Positions 32,987 to 41,445 of a stretch of DNA of 64,000 bases are shown here, in pieces (positions within the stretch are counted from its first letter, which is position 1; every line of letters begins with the position of its first letter). Below the pieces are notes generated by a model. It was not told the DNA's origin and searched no databases. It worked only from the letters and a program-made list of their open reading frames with translations. This DNA is from a bacterium (GTDB lineage: Bacteria > Pseudomonadota > Gammaproteobacteria > Burkholderiales > Thiobacillaceae), in assembly GCA_009772925.1 (NCBI GenBank), contig WOUQ01000007.1, positions 109,720 through 173,719 of the forward strand, given 5' to 3'. The position numbers and the translations under genes are program-made.

Positions 32987-35743
32987 ATGGAATTCAAGCC
33001 GGGATTTTTTGGAAGGCTATTCACGAGGTCAGGCAACTGGAAGCTCTCGATCAGCAGGGACAATCTCATCCTGGAGTCCGACGTCGCCACCACTTCCAAG
33101 GTTGCATTGCCTGACATCCGAGTGGTCGATGTCCGTACCGGGATTTTTTGGTCAACAGTACACCTTCAGACTGGCGGTACCGCTGTCGCACTGCGCGGGA
33201 TATCTCGGAACGATTCGACGCAGCTCCAGGAGCATTTGCGTAAGGCAATCTCCCAGTCGCTTGGCCGGCTGATCTCTCCCTCCGCAAAACTACTTGCGGC
33301 CGTAATTGAGACTCTGGAGAAGTTTTACGGTCAGGCGCGGTATTTGGCGAATCGCGATGTGCATATCTGGTCTCAAGCGCAGGCTTCTGGCAACCTCGAT
33401 GTTCGTAAGCTCATCGAGATACTTAAGCACCCGTTTTTCGACAAAGCCCTCATCCAGCGCGATCTGGAGAGGGATATCCAACGCCTTCAGGATGTTCTTG
33501 CCGGCCAGCGTCAGGAACTGTCCCGTCGCAACGAGCTATTTGTGGCAAACGAGATGAAACGCCTCAAGCCGTTTTTTGATGCGGTTGAGAGCCGGCCACT
33601 GACAGACGAACAACAGCGCGCAGCTATTGTTTTTGAAGACCGCAATCTTCTTATTGCGGCTGCTGGATCTGGCAAGAGCTCTACGGTTGTCGCCAAGATC
33701 GGCTATGCACTCGAAACCGGGTTTTGTTCTCCGGGTCAGATACTCGCCTTGGCCTTCAATAAGACCGCAGCCGAGGAATTGGATATACGCATTTCAGAAC
33801 GGCTGGCTGGGCAGTTGAAGGGCCAGGGCTCCGTTACCTCCCGGACCTTCCATCGGCTGGGTCTGGACATTATCGCGACAGTCGAAGGCAAGAAGCCCGA
33901 CTTGGCACCTTGGGCCAACGAATCGAGGGATAACGAAGGCGCTGCGATCGAGGAGCTCATCCAGACACTTGCAACATCGGATCGCAATTTCCTCGAAAAA
34001 TGGGTCACCTTTCAGGCAGTTTGCTTCAGGCCCAACAAGGAGCTTCCGCGATTCCAGACGCAGCAGGACTACGACGCCTACCTGCGCCAGGTAGGCGAAG
34101 AGCGGGATGGACACAAAGGCATCCGCTCGCTGAACGGAGATCTCGTCAAGTCCATGGAGGAAGTGGCCATTGCCAACTGGCTTTTCATGAACGGGATCGC
34201 ATACGAATACGAGAGATCTTACGAGTACGAGACCGCAGATCAGCACCATCGGCAGTATCACCCGGACTTCTATTTCCTCGACATCAACTGCTATCACGAA
34301 CATTTTGCACTCGACGACAACGGCAAGGCGCCGGCGATTTTCAATGGCGATTACGAAGAAGGCGTTCGCTGGAAGAGAATGCTTCACACCACGAAAGAAA
34401 CTGACCTGATCGAGACTACCAGCGCCATGTATCGCGCGGGATCACTCTTCGGACACCTGGAATCGGAACTCAGAAAACGTGGTCAGCAACTCAAGCCAAG
34501 ATCGCCCCAGGAAGTATTGGCCAAGCTCGCCGAGTTAAAGCTACCGTCCTACGGCGGGTTCATTCGCACCTTCATTACCCTGTGCAAGTCAGGCGGGCAG
34601 AGCCCGGCAACTTTGGCCGAAAAAGCCAACTCCCAACGTGACCGGTACCGTGCGCTTGCATTCCTGGACGTCGTAGTCCCTGTCTTTCAAGCATACGAAG
34701 CCAAACTCACCACCCTGCGCTGCATTGACTTCGAGGACATGATCAGATCCGCCACGAAATACGTCGAGGAACGGAAATTCGTGCATCCCTACCAGCTGAT
34801 CCTTGTTGATGAGTTTCAGGACATTGCTCACGGCCGTGCCCGCCTGGTACTGGCGATGCTCGAACAAAATCCAGACTGCCGACTATTTGCCGTTGGCGAT
34901 GACTGGCAGTCAATCTATCGGTTTACGGGGTCTGACATTGGCATCATGGCCAAGTTTGCGAGTCACTTTGGGGTGACCGCGACGAATTACCTGACATGGA
35001 CGTTCCGATCGAACCAGGGAATCACCGATGTGGCAGCTACCTTTGTTCAAGCGAATCCGTCTCAATTGAAAAAAACGGTCCGGGCAGTCGACAAAACCAA
35101 AGACGCGACAATTCAGATTCTCGAGTACGGAAAAGATGAGGACTCCGAAGAAGTGCTTGCTGCCGAGATCGAAGCACTTGCCGGTATCGCCAAGACTGAG
35201 CAACGGATCCTTCGTGTCTTCCTCTTGGGCCGCTATAACCATCTTCGGCCAGGCTCCCTTGCCTCATGGAGGAAACGGCATTCTGGTGCGCTAGATATCC
35301 AGTTCCTCTCGCTTCACCGATCCAAGGGCCTTGAGGCAGATTTCGTTTTTCTCCTGGGAGTAAATTCGGGGCCGTATTCGTTTCCCAGCGAGATCGTTGA
35401 CGACCCGCTGCTCGATCTTGTTCTTCCGGTTCCCGAGGCTTTCGAGTATTCGGAAGAACGTCGCCTCTTCTACGTCGGGCTGACCCGGGCGAAGCGCAGG
35501 ACCTATGTGCTCACCAAGAAATCCAGGATTTCTCGTTTCATACAGGAGCTTCTAAAGCCACAACACCGAGGAACAGTTATCTACCGAAGCGGCAAGGTGG
35601 AAGGAGACCATCCCGATGTCGAAGCATGCCCAACCTGCGGAACCGGGGTCTTGCGGGTGATCACCGGCCAGTATGGTCCATTTATGGCCTGCTCAAATTA
35701 TCCGGCCTGCTCCCAGAAAAAGAAGGTAAGTGCTGCCCGATAA
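32987..35743 (+). CDS. UvrD/HelD-like superfamily 1 helicase with nuclease-like insert and zinc finger
   Basis: 918 residues. An N-terminal PH-like/coiled region (1-200) precedes the SF1 helicase core: Walker A AAAGSGKSST near residue 225, then LILVDEFQDIAHGRARL near 606, VGDDWQSIYRFTGSD, and QFLSLHRSKGLEADFV with a final YVGLTRAKRR. An insert in domain 1B (ERSYEYET to YHPDFYFLDINCYHEHF, about 410-440) resembles a PD-(D/E)xK nuclease pattern. The end carries a four-cysteine topoisomerase-type zinc finger (CPTCG...CSNYPAC, about 880-910). E. coli helicase IV has the same general layout. It is alone on the plus strand next to repA; the role could be replication, repair or defence. Confidence 0.82.
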   Translation: MEFKPGFFGRLFTRSGNWKLSISRDNLILESDVATTSKVALPDIRVVDVRTGIFWSTVHLQTGGTAVALRGISRNDSTQLQEHLRKAISQSLGRLISPSAKLLAAVIETLEKFYGQARYLANRDVHIWSQAQASGNLDVRKLIEILKHPFFDKALIQRDLERDIQRLQDVLAGQRQELSRRNELFVANEMKRLKPFFDAVESRPLTDEQQRAAIVFEDRNLLIAAAGSGKSSTVVAKIGYALETGFCSPGQILALAFNKTAAEELDIRISERLAGQLKGQGSVTSRTFHRLGLDIIATVEGKKPDLAPWANESRDNEGAAIEELIQTLATSDRNFLEKWVTFQAVCFRPNKELPRFQTQQDYDAYLRQVGEERDGHKGIRSLNGDLVKSMEEVAIANWLFMNGIAYEYERSYEYETADQHHRQYHPDFYFLDINCYHEHFALDDNGKAPAIFNGDYEEGVRWKRMLHTTKETDLIETTSAMYRAGSLFGHLESELRKRGQQLKPRSPQEVLAKLAELKLPSYGGFIRTFITLCKSGGQSPATLAEKANSQRDRYRALAFLDVVVPVFQAYEAKLTTLRCIDFEDMIRSATKYVEERKFVHPYQLILVDEFQDIAHGRARLVLAMLEQNPDCRLFAVGDDWQSIYRFTGSDIGIMAKFASHFGVTATNYLTWTFRSNQGITDVAATFVQANPSQLKKTVRAVDKTKDATIQILEYGKDEDSEEVLAAEIEALAGIAKTEQRILRVFLLGRYNHLRPGSLASWRKRHSGALDIQFLSLHRSKGLEADFVFLLGVNSGPYSFPSEIVDDPLLDLVLPVPEAFEYSEERRLFYVGLTRAKRRTYVLTKKSRISRFIQELLKPQHRGTVIYRSGKVEGDHPDVEACPTCGTGVLRVITGQYGPFMACSNYPACSQKKKVSAAR

Positions 35744-35758
35744 AACTGATATGGCTGC

Positions 35759-36256
35759 TCAGGTGCTGCTCATCACTGGTTGCTGGAGTTGGTTCAAACA
35801 ATCCTCGACGCTCCCGGCAACCAAGCGGGTCGGAACCGCTAGCATGATGTTGAGCGGCAACCCGAAGTCCTCGACCCGATACCCATCCCGATCAGTGATC
35901 TCATTACCGTAGCGCGTTAGATGGCCTTGTAGTCGCTCCACCCTATCTACCGTGCTCTCGAACTGATTGATGTAACCGAGTATCAGTTTCCCTCGGGCAT
36001 GGGCATACCCCACTTCGAAGACGGTACCCGAATCAGGCTCGGGACCGCGGAACGGGTTGAGATTGGCCACCACGGCATCTGCCTCGTCGATCAGAGCCAA
36101 GTTATCCTGAAAGATCGCAGCGGGATCACTACCGGTGACTTCGTCTCCAGGAAATAACGGGACATGACCAGAACAGTTGCACAGGAGGGTCACTCTCTCT
36201 TTGAACCCAGCATATCCAGCATAAAAAACATTCGGTCCAGCAAAATAAATTTTCAT
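35759..36256 (-). CDS. Nucleoside 2-deoxyribosyltransferase-like protein
   Basis: 165 residues. Family marks: the start MKIYFAGPNVF, the line IFQDNLALIDEADAVVANLNPFRGPEPDSGTVFEVGYAHA with the catalytic glutamate in GTVFEVGYA near residue 100, and GLPLNIML near the end. Such enzymes swap bases between deoxynucleosides in salvage. It sits 33 bases after the WYL regulator on the same strand, so the two are probably co-transcribed. It is convergent with the helicase (15 bases apart). Confidence 0.85.
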   Translation of the reverse strand: MKIYFAGPNVFYAGYAGFKERVTLLCNCSGHVPLFPGDEVTGSDPAAIFQDNLALIDEADAVVANLNPFRGPEPDSGTVFEVGYAHARGKLILGYINQFESTVDRVERLQGHLTRYGNEITDRDGYRVEDFGLPLNIMLAVPTRLVAGSVEDCLNQLQQPVMSST

Positions 36257-36289
36257 TGTGTTCCACGCACCAATAGCAGCGATCGAAGG

Positions 36290-37294
36290 CTAGGCATCGT
36301 ATTCTTTCCTCATCCGTTCAATCTCCTGCTGAACCTTCGTTCGCAACGTTTCTGGTGCCAGAACTCGAACCGAGGAACCGTACTTCAAGATATCCATGAT
36401 TAACTCGCGATCATCACTGTAGGGTATCTCCAGGAGGTAGAAGCCGTCTTTGTCGAAGCTTGACTTCTGATCTGGATGCCAGCGTTCTGCGGAGACCCAT
36501 CGGGCACGTTCAGGCGTAAATCTCAACTTCGCCCAAGAGACCTTCGAGCCTGAAAATATCCCATACCCACTCTCCAAGATTTCCTTGAGTTGTGACTTCG
36601 GAACGTCCTTCGCCTTTTCATCAACGAGCTCCGCATAACGGATTGCATCGATAGAGAAACTGCGGATACCGTTTCTCAGGTGGCACCAAGTATCGACGTA
36701 CCAGTTATCGCGATAAAACACGAGCTGTTGCGGTGAGACAATTCGCTCAGAATCCTCCCCGGTTTGCCGACCGAAGTGGCGAATCTTCAGCCGCAACCGG
36801 CGCAATGTCGCCGTCGCTACGACCTCAAAGAACTGGGTAGCGACATGCCGCTTGGCCGCATGAACGATTCGGAAACGTTTCTCGACTTCGTCGGCAGAAT
36901 GATCCGCACTGCCCAACAAAGCCTTCAGACGAGTCTGAAGGGGCTGAATGTGGCCGGCGAGAAGACCGGGTTCAAGGTTCGATAGCAACTGCTGCATCGT
37001 CAGCAGCGCGTGAACTTCGCCGGCGTTGAACCAGAGTCCCGGTAATGAATAGGCGGGCGAATTGGGATCCGGCTGTACAAAGCGGTACCCACCTGCGTCC
37101 CTGTCCCATTCGATGGGCGCATTTAAGCGGTCACGCATGTATTCAAGATCGCGCTTAAATGTAGCCAAGGAGACACCGAGTTCATCCAGAAAATCCTGGA
37201 TCGGCACCAGCATACGGTCATTGAGGAGCTGGTCGATCTTGTAAAAGCGTTCTGTACGGTCCAATTTCACCCATTCAAGAGCAAGTGTGTTCAT
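36290..37294 (-). CDS. WYL-domain transcriptional regulator
   Basis: 334 residues: an N-terminal winged HTH (residues 10-70, DQLLNDRMLVPIQDFLDELGVSLATFKRDLEYMRD) and a central WYL domain (QQLVFYRDNWYVDTWCHLRNGIRSFSIDAIRYAEL, near residue 193), then a C-terminal WCX-like extension. WYL regulators often control defence or DNA-damage genes and respond to nucleic-acid ligands. A perfect 21-bp palindrome lies 48 bases upstream, in the region shared with the HD gene, and its core is repeated elsewhere on the plasmid. Confidence 0.9.
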   Translation of the reverse strand: MNTLALEWVKLDRTERFYKIDQLLNDRMLVPIQDFLDELGVSLATFKRDLEYMRDRLNAPIEWDRDAGGYRFVQPDPNSPAYSLPGLWFNAGEVHALLTMQQLLSNLEPGLLAGHIQPLQTRLKALLGSADHSADEVEKRFRIVHAAKRHVATQFFEVVATATLRRLRLKIRHFGRQTGEDSERIVSPQQLVFYRDNWYVDTWCHLRNGIRSFSIDAIRYAELVDEKAKDVPKSQLKEILESGYGIFSGSKVSWAKLRFTPERARWVSAERWHPDQKSSFDKDGFYLLEIPYSDDRELIMDILKYGSSVRVLAPETLRTKVQQEIERMRKEYDA

Positions 37295-37342
37295 TACCCT
37301 GGGCCAATTTCGAGTTGATAATTTCTCGACTGTACCCGCCGT

Positions 37343-37363
37343 CTAGCTCACCAGGTGAGCTAG
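37343..37363. promoter_or_regulatory. Perfect 21-bp palindrome, GCTCACCAGRYGAGC family copy 2 of 4
   Basis: CTAGCTCACC about a central A with the exact reverse complement GGTGAGCTAG. It is the longest and only perfect copy of the family, and it lies between the divergent WYL and HD genes, so it is the likely autoregulatory operator of WYL. Confidence 0.72.
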
Positions 37364-37413
37364 ATTGGTTGCATGATAGACAGATTCAAATGCGAAGGGA
37401 ATAGATCTAAAAA

Positions 37414-37956
37414 ATGGTAACGACCACCTACGTTTCAACATTTCTTGGCAACAAGTTCTATCCTTTGGAACCACGAATTGACCAGATTGCAATCGAAGAC
37501 ATCGCGCATGGGCTTGCATACCAGTGCCGGTTCAATGGGCAGACGTGCGACTTTTACTCAGTGGCTCAACACAGCCTGATCGTCGCATCCATAGTGCCGC
37601 CACCGATGCAACTGGCTGCCCTTCTCCATGACTCTGCCGAGGCTTACCTAGGCGACATGGTGAAACCATTGAAAGTTCTACTCCCCGAATTCGCCAGAAT
37701 CGAGGACCAAGTCACGGAAATTATTGCAGCAGCGTTCGGGGTGGATTTCTCCGACTACATTGCCATCAAGAAAGCTGATCTTGTGGCGCTTGCTACGGAA
37801 AAACGGGACCTCATGCCCTACTCTGTCGAGTCTTGGGACTATCTTGATGGGGTATCGCCGCTTCCTGACAAGATCAAGCCAGTCGGCCCCGTAGAAGCCA
37901 AGGCAAGGTTTCTTGGTGAATTTCAGCGAATCGTGATGAGGTGCGAAAGCCGCTAG
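37414..37956 (+). CDS. HD-domain phosphohydrolase (YfbR-like)
   Basis: 180 residues with the HD metal site: YSVAQHSLIVA (His53), then AALLHDSAEAYLGDMVKPLK with HD at residues 72-73, and a later KADLVALATEKRDLM line. YfbR-type enzymes are dNMP 5'-nucleotidases; similar genes are common on phages and plasmids. It is divergent from the WYL regulator and shares the palindrome at 37343. With the deoxyribosyltransferase and the 5'-nucleotidase downstream it adds to a nucleotide-breakdown theme. Confidence 0.85.
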   Translation: MVTTTYVSTFLGNKFYPLEPRIDQIAIEDIAHGLAYQCRFNGQTCDFYSVAQHSLIVASIVPPPMQLAALLHDSAEAYLGDMVKPLKVLLPEFARIEDQVTEIIAAAFGVDFSDYIAIKKADLVALATEKRDLMPYSVESWDYLDGVSPLPDKIKPVGPVEAKARFLGEFQRIVMRCESR

Positions 37957-38044
37957 GAGCGGCGTTATACATCGATCCCCGCCGTTCAACATTTTTTTGG
38001 CGAGTTCTGCCGCAGCAATATCAGGCACGCCATTTTTCGATTTG

Positions 38045-39442
38045 CTAAGAATTTGGGATAGGCAGCGAAATCCAGCGACTCGAAGAGCTGATCGTCAATG
38101 ATCGCGTGGCTCGCGAGATCGCGACATAAAAAAGCTTGGCTTGGGCCTTGCTCTCTTTCGCGAAATGGGTCGCATCTGGCACGACGACGTGATCGAACTC
38201 CAATCCTTTGAGTAGCAACGGTGTCGAGACGGTTCTCTTAGGCAGCTTACGGCCTGAATTGCTGACGCGCTGACGAATGCATCCGGCAGCGACAACCATC
38301 GTTTCTGCCCTGCCAGCTGCGACCTCCGTCACGGCGCGCTCTGCATCGCGCCATAGCTCGCTTCGGTAGAGTTTCCAACGAGGACGCTTGCGAAATAACC
38401 TTAGGAACTGAGCTGCGGCATCGACGCCATTGCCAACCCCGAGTCCAGCCTCAATGTCATTCAACGCCACATTCATCTCGGCCTCGTCGGGATCGACAGT
38501 CTCGCCTTCAGCGAGGTCCTTCTGTTGAAAACAGTCGGCCAGCAGGTTAGTGATGGCGCGAAGACGCAAATTGGCAGTTGACGCGCGGTCCCATGCATTT
38601 GCAAATTCATTGAGCCTGCCTGCCGCGACTTCCTCAATAGCTTGGTAGCCTCCACTCGCCGCCTTGGCGAGTCCGTAGCATATGCGCTTGTTGCAGTGGA
38701 TCGCGGCAAAGCTGCCTTCCTTGCCGTCGATGCCGTCGAACAAGGTGGTCATGTCGAATGCGTTATTGGATTCCCGGTAGGTGATGCGAGGATCCGCCAG
38801 ATCGATGGCTTCGCCCGTCATGAGCTTGATCCTTGTCTCGGCAATCCACTCCCCAAGCGCTGGATTCTTGCCGTTCCAGCGATGGGGCGTATCGAGCGTT
38901 CCCACCAACGGAAAGCTTGAGTGAATTTCACCGTCCCATTTAAGAGTCGCGCCTGCAAACTCGAAGATGCCCTGCATGGGGTCACCAAAGATCAATGTTG
39001 GCACTATTCCGGAGATGGCAATGGCCAGCGCGTGCTGGCTCCCCCCACAGTCTTGATATTCGTCGATCAGGATGCGGTCATAGGAGGCCGCGACCACCTC
39101 GCGTACGGCCGAAACTTGCAGCGCTAACGCTGCGCCTTGGTAGAGCTGTTCCCACTCCGCTCCCGTCTTAGGCATGTCAGGTGGCGGCTTGGCGACTCCG
39201 GGGAATGCGTGGGAATACCGCATGCACCACCCGGCGATTGTGTCCACCGCCACTGCTGAATGCGGGACGCCCAATCGTTTCATGCGAGACCGAATAGCGT
39301 GGACCCCAGCGTGGGTGTGCGTCAAGATGAGCGCTCGCCGCCCCAAGGCTGCAACGTTGGCGATGATCTCGGTCTTGCCGTGTCCGGCTGGGGCAACGAT
39401 CGCAGCGTTGCCCAGAGCGATGAGGTCAGCAGCCTCAGGCAT
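38045..39442 (-). CDS. Gabija-like UvrD-family helicase (GajB-like)
   Basis: 465 residues. Helicase motifs: APAGHGKTE (17-25), RILIDEYQDCGGSQHALA near 126, IFGDPMQGIFEF, then near the end LLKGLEFDHVVVPDA and FYVAISRATRSL. It is shorter than full UvrD, like GajB of Gabija systems (about 490). It overlaps the OLD nuclease gene upstream by 8 bases. In Gabija, GajB senses DNA ends and works with the GajA nuclease. The call rests on the pair; the exact Gabija subtype was not checked. Confidence 0.78.
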   Translation of the reverse strand: MPEAADLIALGNAAIVAPAGHGKTEIIANVAALGRRALILTHTHAGVHAIRSRMKRLGVPHSAVAVDTIAGWCMRYSHAFPGVAKPPPDMPKTGAEWEQLYQGAALALQVSAVREVVAASYDRILIDEYQDCGGSQHALAIAISGIVPTLIFGDPMQGIFEFAGATLKWDGEIHSSFPLVGTLDTPHRWNGKNPALGEWIAETRIKLMTGEAIDLADPRITYRESNNAFDMTTLFDGIDGKEGSFAAIHCNKRICYGLAKAASGGYQAIEEVAAGRLNEFANAWDRASTANLRLRAITNLLADCFQQKDLAEGETVDPDEAEMNVALNDIEAGLGVGNGVDAAAQFLRLFRKRPRWKLYRSELWRDAERAVTEVAAGRAETMVVAAGCIRQRVSNSGRKLPKRTVSTPLLLKGLEFDHVVVPDATHFAKESKAQAKLFYVAISRATRSLTISSSSRWISLPIPNS

Positions 39443-41186
39443 ACAGCCAAGCCTCAGCGGCAGTTAATGCCGCTGCTAATGGGGAGGCAGGTGCCTCGGT
39501 TACGATGCTCCAAACGAATGGAGCGAGACCGCGCCCAAGGCGTTGATCCTTGAACCAAGGCTTCTTGTCTTTCTTCTCCTTACCCTTGGATGCTGCAACT
39601 TCGGCAATGGCTGCTCGAAGTTCTTCACCGTTCTTGGCAGAGAGTAGCTCCCAGGAGTCGAAGCCGAGACGGATGCACTCTATGTTGAGATCGTCGATCT
39701 TAGCGGTGAGGTTGTTGTCGATAAAATCGTCACCTCTCTCTTCGCGGGCATGTTGCAGAAGCTCTTGGACACGGGCATCGCTTGCGGCGCTGAAAATTGC
39801 AAGTTCCGTGTAGAGTCCTCCACCATATTCGAAAACAGGAATTCCAGCAGCCGCCAGCTTAGCTTGCTGGTCAGCCGATAGCGGATCGTCGCTGTCGCGG
39901 TAAAGTGCAGTGAGATATCCAAGCTTGGCAAGCGCCAAAGCCATCGCGCAGGCCTCGCCGCCATTACCGTCGGCGATCGCGGCGCCGAGCTGCTCGATCG
40001 GCTTGTTGTCATGCCGTGTCGGCCAATGCTCCCTCAACCCCAATAGGAGGCCTACTTCCGTATAGCCTTCGCAGACTAGAATTCGGCGGGCGAAAAGAGC
40101 TCTGGGCGTAAAGCGAAGCAGTGGGCGGAGCGATTGCGGTGTCGCTGGAGTCGTGACGCTGGTGGTATGGTCCGGCCGGGTGGTCTTGATCACGTGCAGG
40201 CTTTTTTCACCGGCTTCGCTCAAGGCCACATCTGAGTGCGTGGTCATAAGCACATGGCCTACTGGCTTCTTGTCTGTTGCTGCCTTGGCCTGATCCCCTT
40301 TGAGTTGGGCGATGGCTCCAATAATGCGGTGGGGCTCCAAGCCATGCTCGATTTCATCTACCAAGACAATGGCACCCTCGGAGATAGCAGATTTCTGGAT
40401 AGCGAGTGTTGCCAAGCGGCGCGATCCTAAGCCAGCAAGCCTGAGTGGCACACCGCTGTCGTGTAAGGCAATGGAGCCAGATGACAGGCCTGATCGCCCA
40501 AGCTCGAGGCCTGGTTCGTAGGAACCCTCGACATAGGCGCCAAGTCCCTTAGCGAATCCTTCAGCAGCCGCCGCCGCATTGGCAAGCGACTCGATCTCGT
40601 CTAGTTTGGCGCTGGCTCGGGCAGTGCGATAGGCATCGGCCAGCCGTGCGGCCGCTTCATCCGTGTCGCCAGTCAGTCGCGACAAGACCGATCCTTGGCC
40701 CCAAGCTAGGTGACGGGCATCCTCACCAGCCAGACGGACGAGGCCGAACAATGCCCGGTCTCGGTTGGAAAGGGTTCGTGGTTCATCCATGCGGTCGCAA
40801 ACCAGTTCCCAAACTGGTTCCATGGTCGCATCCACGGTCAGCCTTAAGGTCAGTACGGGCTCATCGTCATCTTCGGGCTCGTCGCGAATGGCCTCGGCAC
40901 TGGTCCACCCTCTGATGTAGAGGCCAAATCGATCATCAGATTTCAAGGCGCGCGATAGCTCACCAATAGTAGCCTCGATCACGATGGGCATCGAAGTATC
41001 GCAGCCAAGGAAGTCAGGCTCGGTGAACGAGAACCAGCGGGAGGAAAGCAGCGCCTCCACAGAATCCAGCACTGTCGATTTTCCCGAGTCTCCAGGTCCG
41101 ATCAGGCAGCAGAACGAATGGGATGGTGTCCAGTCGAGTTCGGCGATACCCCGGAAATGACTGACCTTAATCTGACGTATTTGCAT
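39435..41186 (-). CDS. Gabija-like OLD-family ATPase/TOPRIM nuclease (GajA-like)
   Basis: 583 residues, nearly the GajA length. An N-terminal ABC-type ATPase has Walker A GPGDSGKST at residues 30-38 and the Walker B line IVLVDEIEHGLEPHR near 272, with VLMTTHSDVAL after it. The C-terminal TOPRIM domain shows ILVCEGYTEVGLL near 372 and TALYRDSDDP near 430. Class 2 OLD proteins next to a UvrD helicase are Gabija. AAGGGAG precedes the ATG. The flanking 259 bases (41187-41445) hold no gene. Confidence 0.8.
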   Translation of the reverse strand: MQIRQIKVSHFRGIAELDWTPSHSFCCLIGPGDSGKSTVLDSVEALLSSRWFSFTEPDFLGCDTSMPIVIEATIGELSRALKSDDRFGLYIRGWTSAEAIRDEPEDDDEPVLTLRLTVDATMEPVWELVCDRMDEPRTLSNRDRALFGLVRLAGEDARHLAWGQGSVLSRLTGDTDEAAARLADAYRTARASAKLDEIESLANAAAAAEGFAKGLGAYVEGSYEPGLELGRSGLSSGSIALHDSGVPLRLAGLGSRRLATLAIQKSAISEGAIVLVDEIEHGLEPHRIIGAIAQLKGDQAKAATDKKPVGHVLMTTHSDVALSEAGEKSLHVIKTTRPDHTTSVTTPATPQSLRPLLRFTPRALFARRILVCEGYTEVGLLLGLREHWPTRHDNKPIEQLGAAIADGNGGEACAMALALAKLGYLTALYRDSDDPLSADQQAKLAAAGIPVFEYGGGLYTELAIFSAASDARVQELLQHAREERGDDFIDNNLTAKIDDLNIECIRLGFDSWELLSAKNGEELRAAIAEVAASKGKEKKDKKPWFKDQRLGRGLAPFVWSIVTEAPASPLAAALTAAEAWLYA

Positions 41187-41445
41187 GCAGCTCCCTTGTG
41201 TATCGGCATCAGGGGCTTGTCTAATGTTCTTTACCCCGATTGCAGCTTTCCAATTGTATTGCGCGCAACCAAGGCGAGTCCATCGTCATGCAAGTATGAA
41301 CTAACCAGTGTTGCGGTCGGTAGTAACTTGAATCGTGATCAAACCGTGCGCATTAATGTCACCAAGGATGGCGTTCGACGGCGGTGATGAATTTAGTTAA
41401 AGGCGACAGATTCTGTAAAGCCAAGGTAAGAAACAATGGCGCTTC

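Noticed and set aside
37957..38044. Short minus-strand frame (PDIAAAELAKKMLNGG) beyond the GajB-like stop
   Set aside because: Reads like the tail of a protein but runs into the HD gene on the other strand and has no start or ribosome site; a gene remnant at most.
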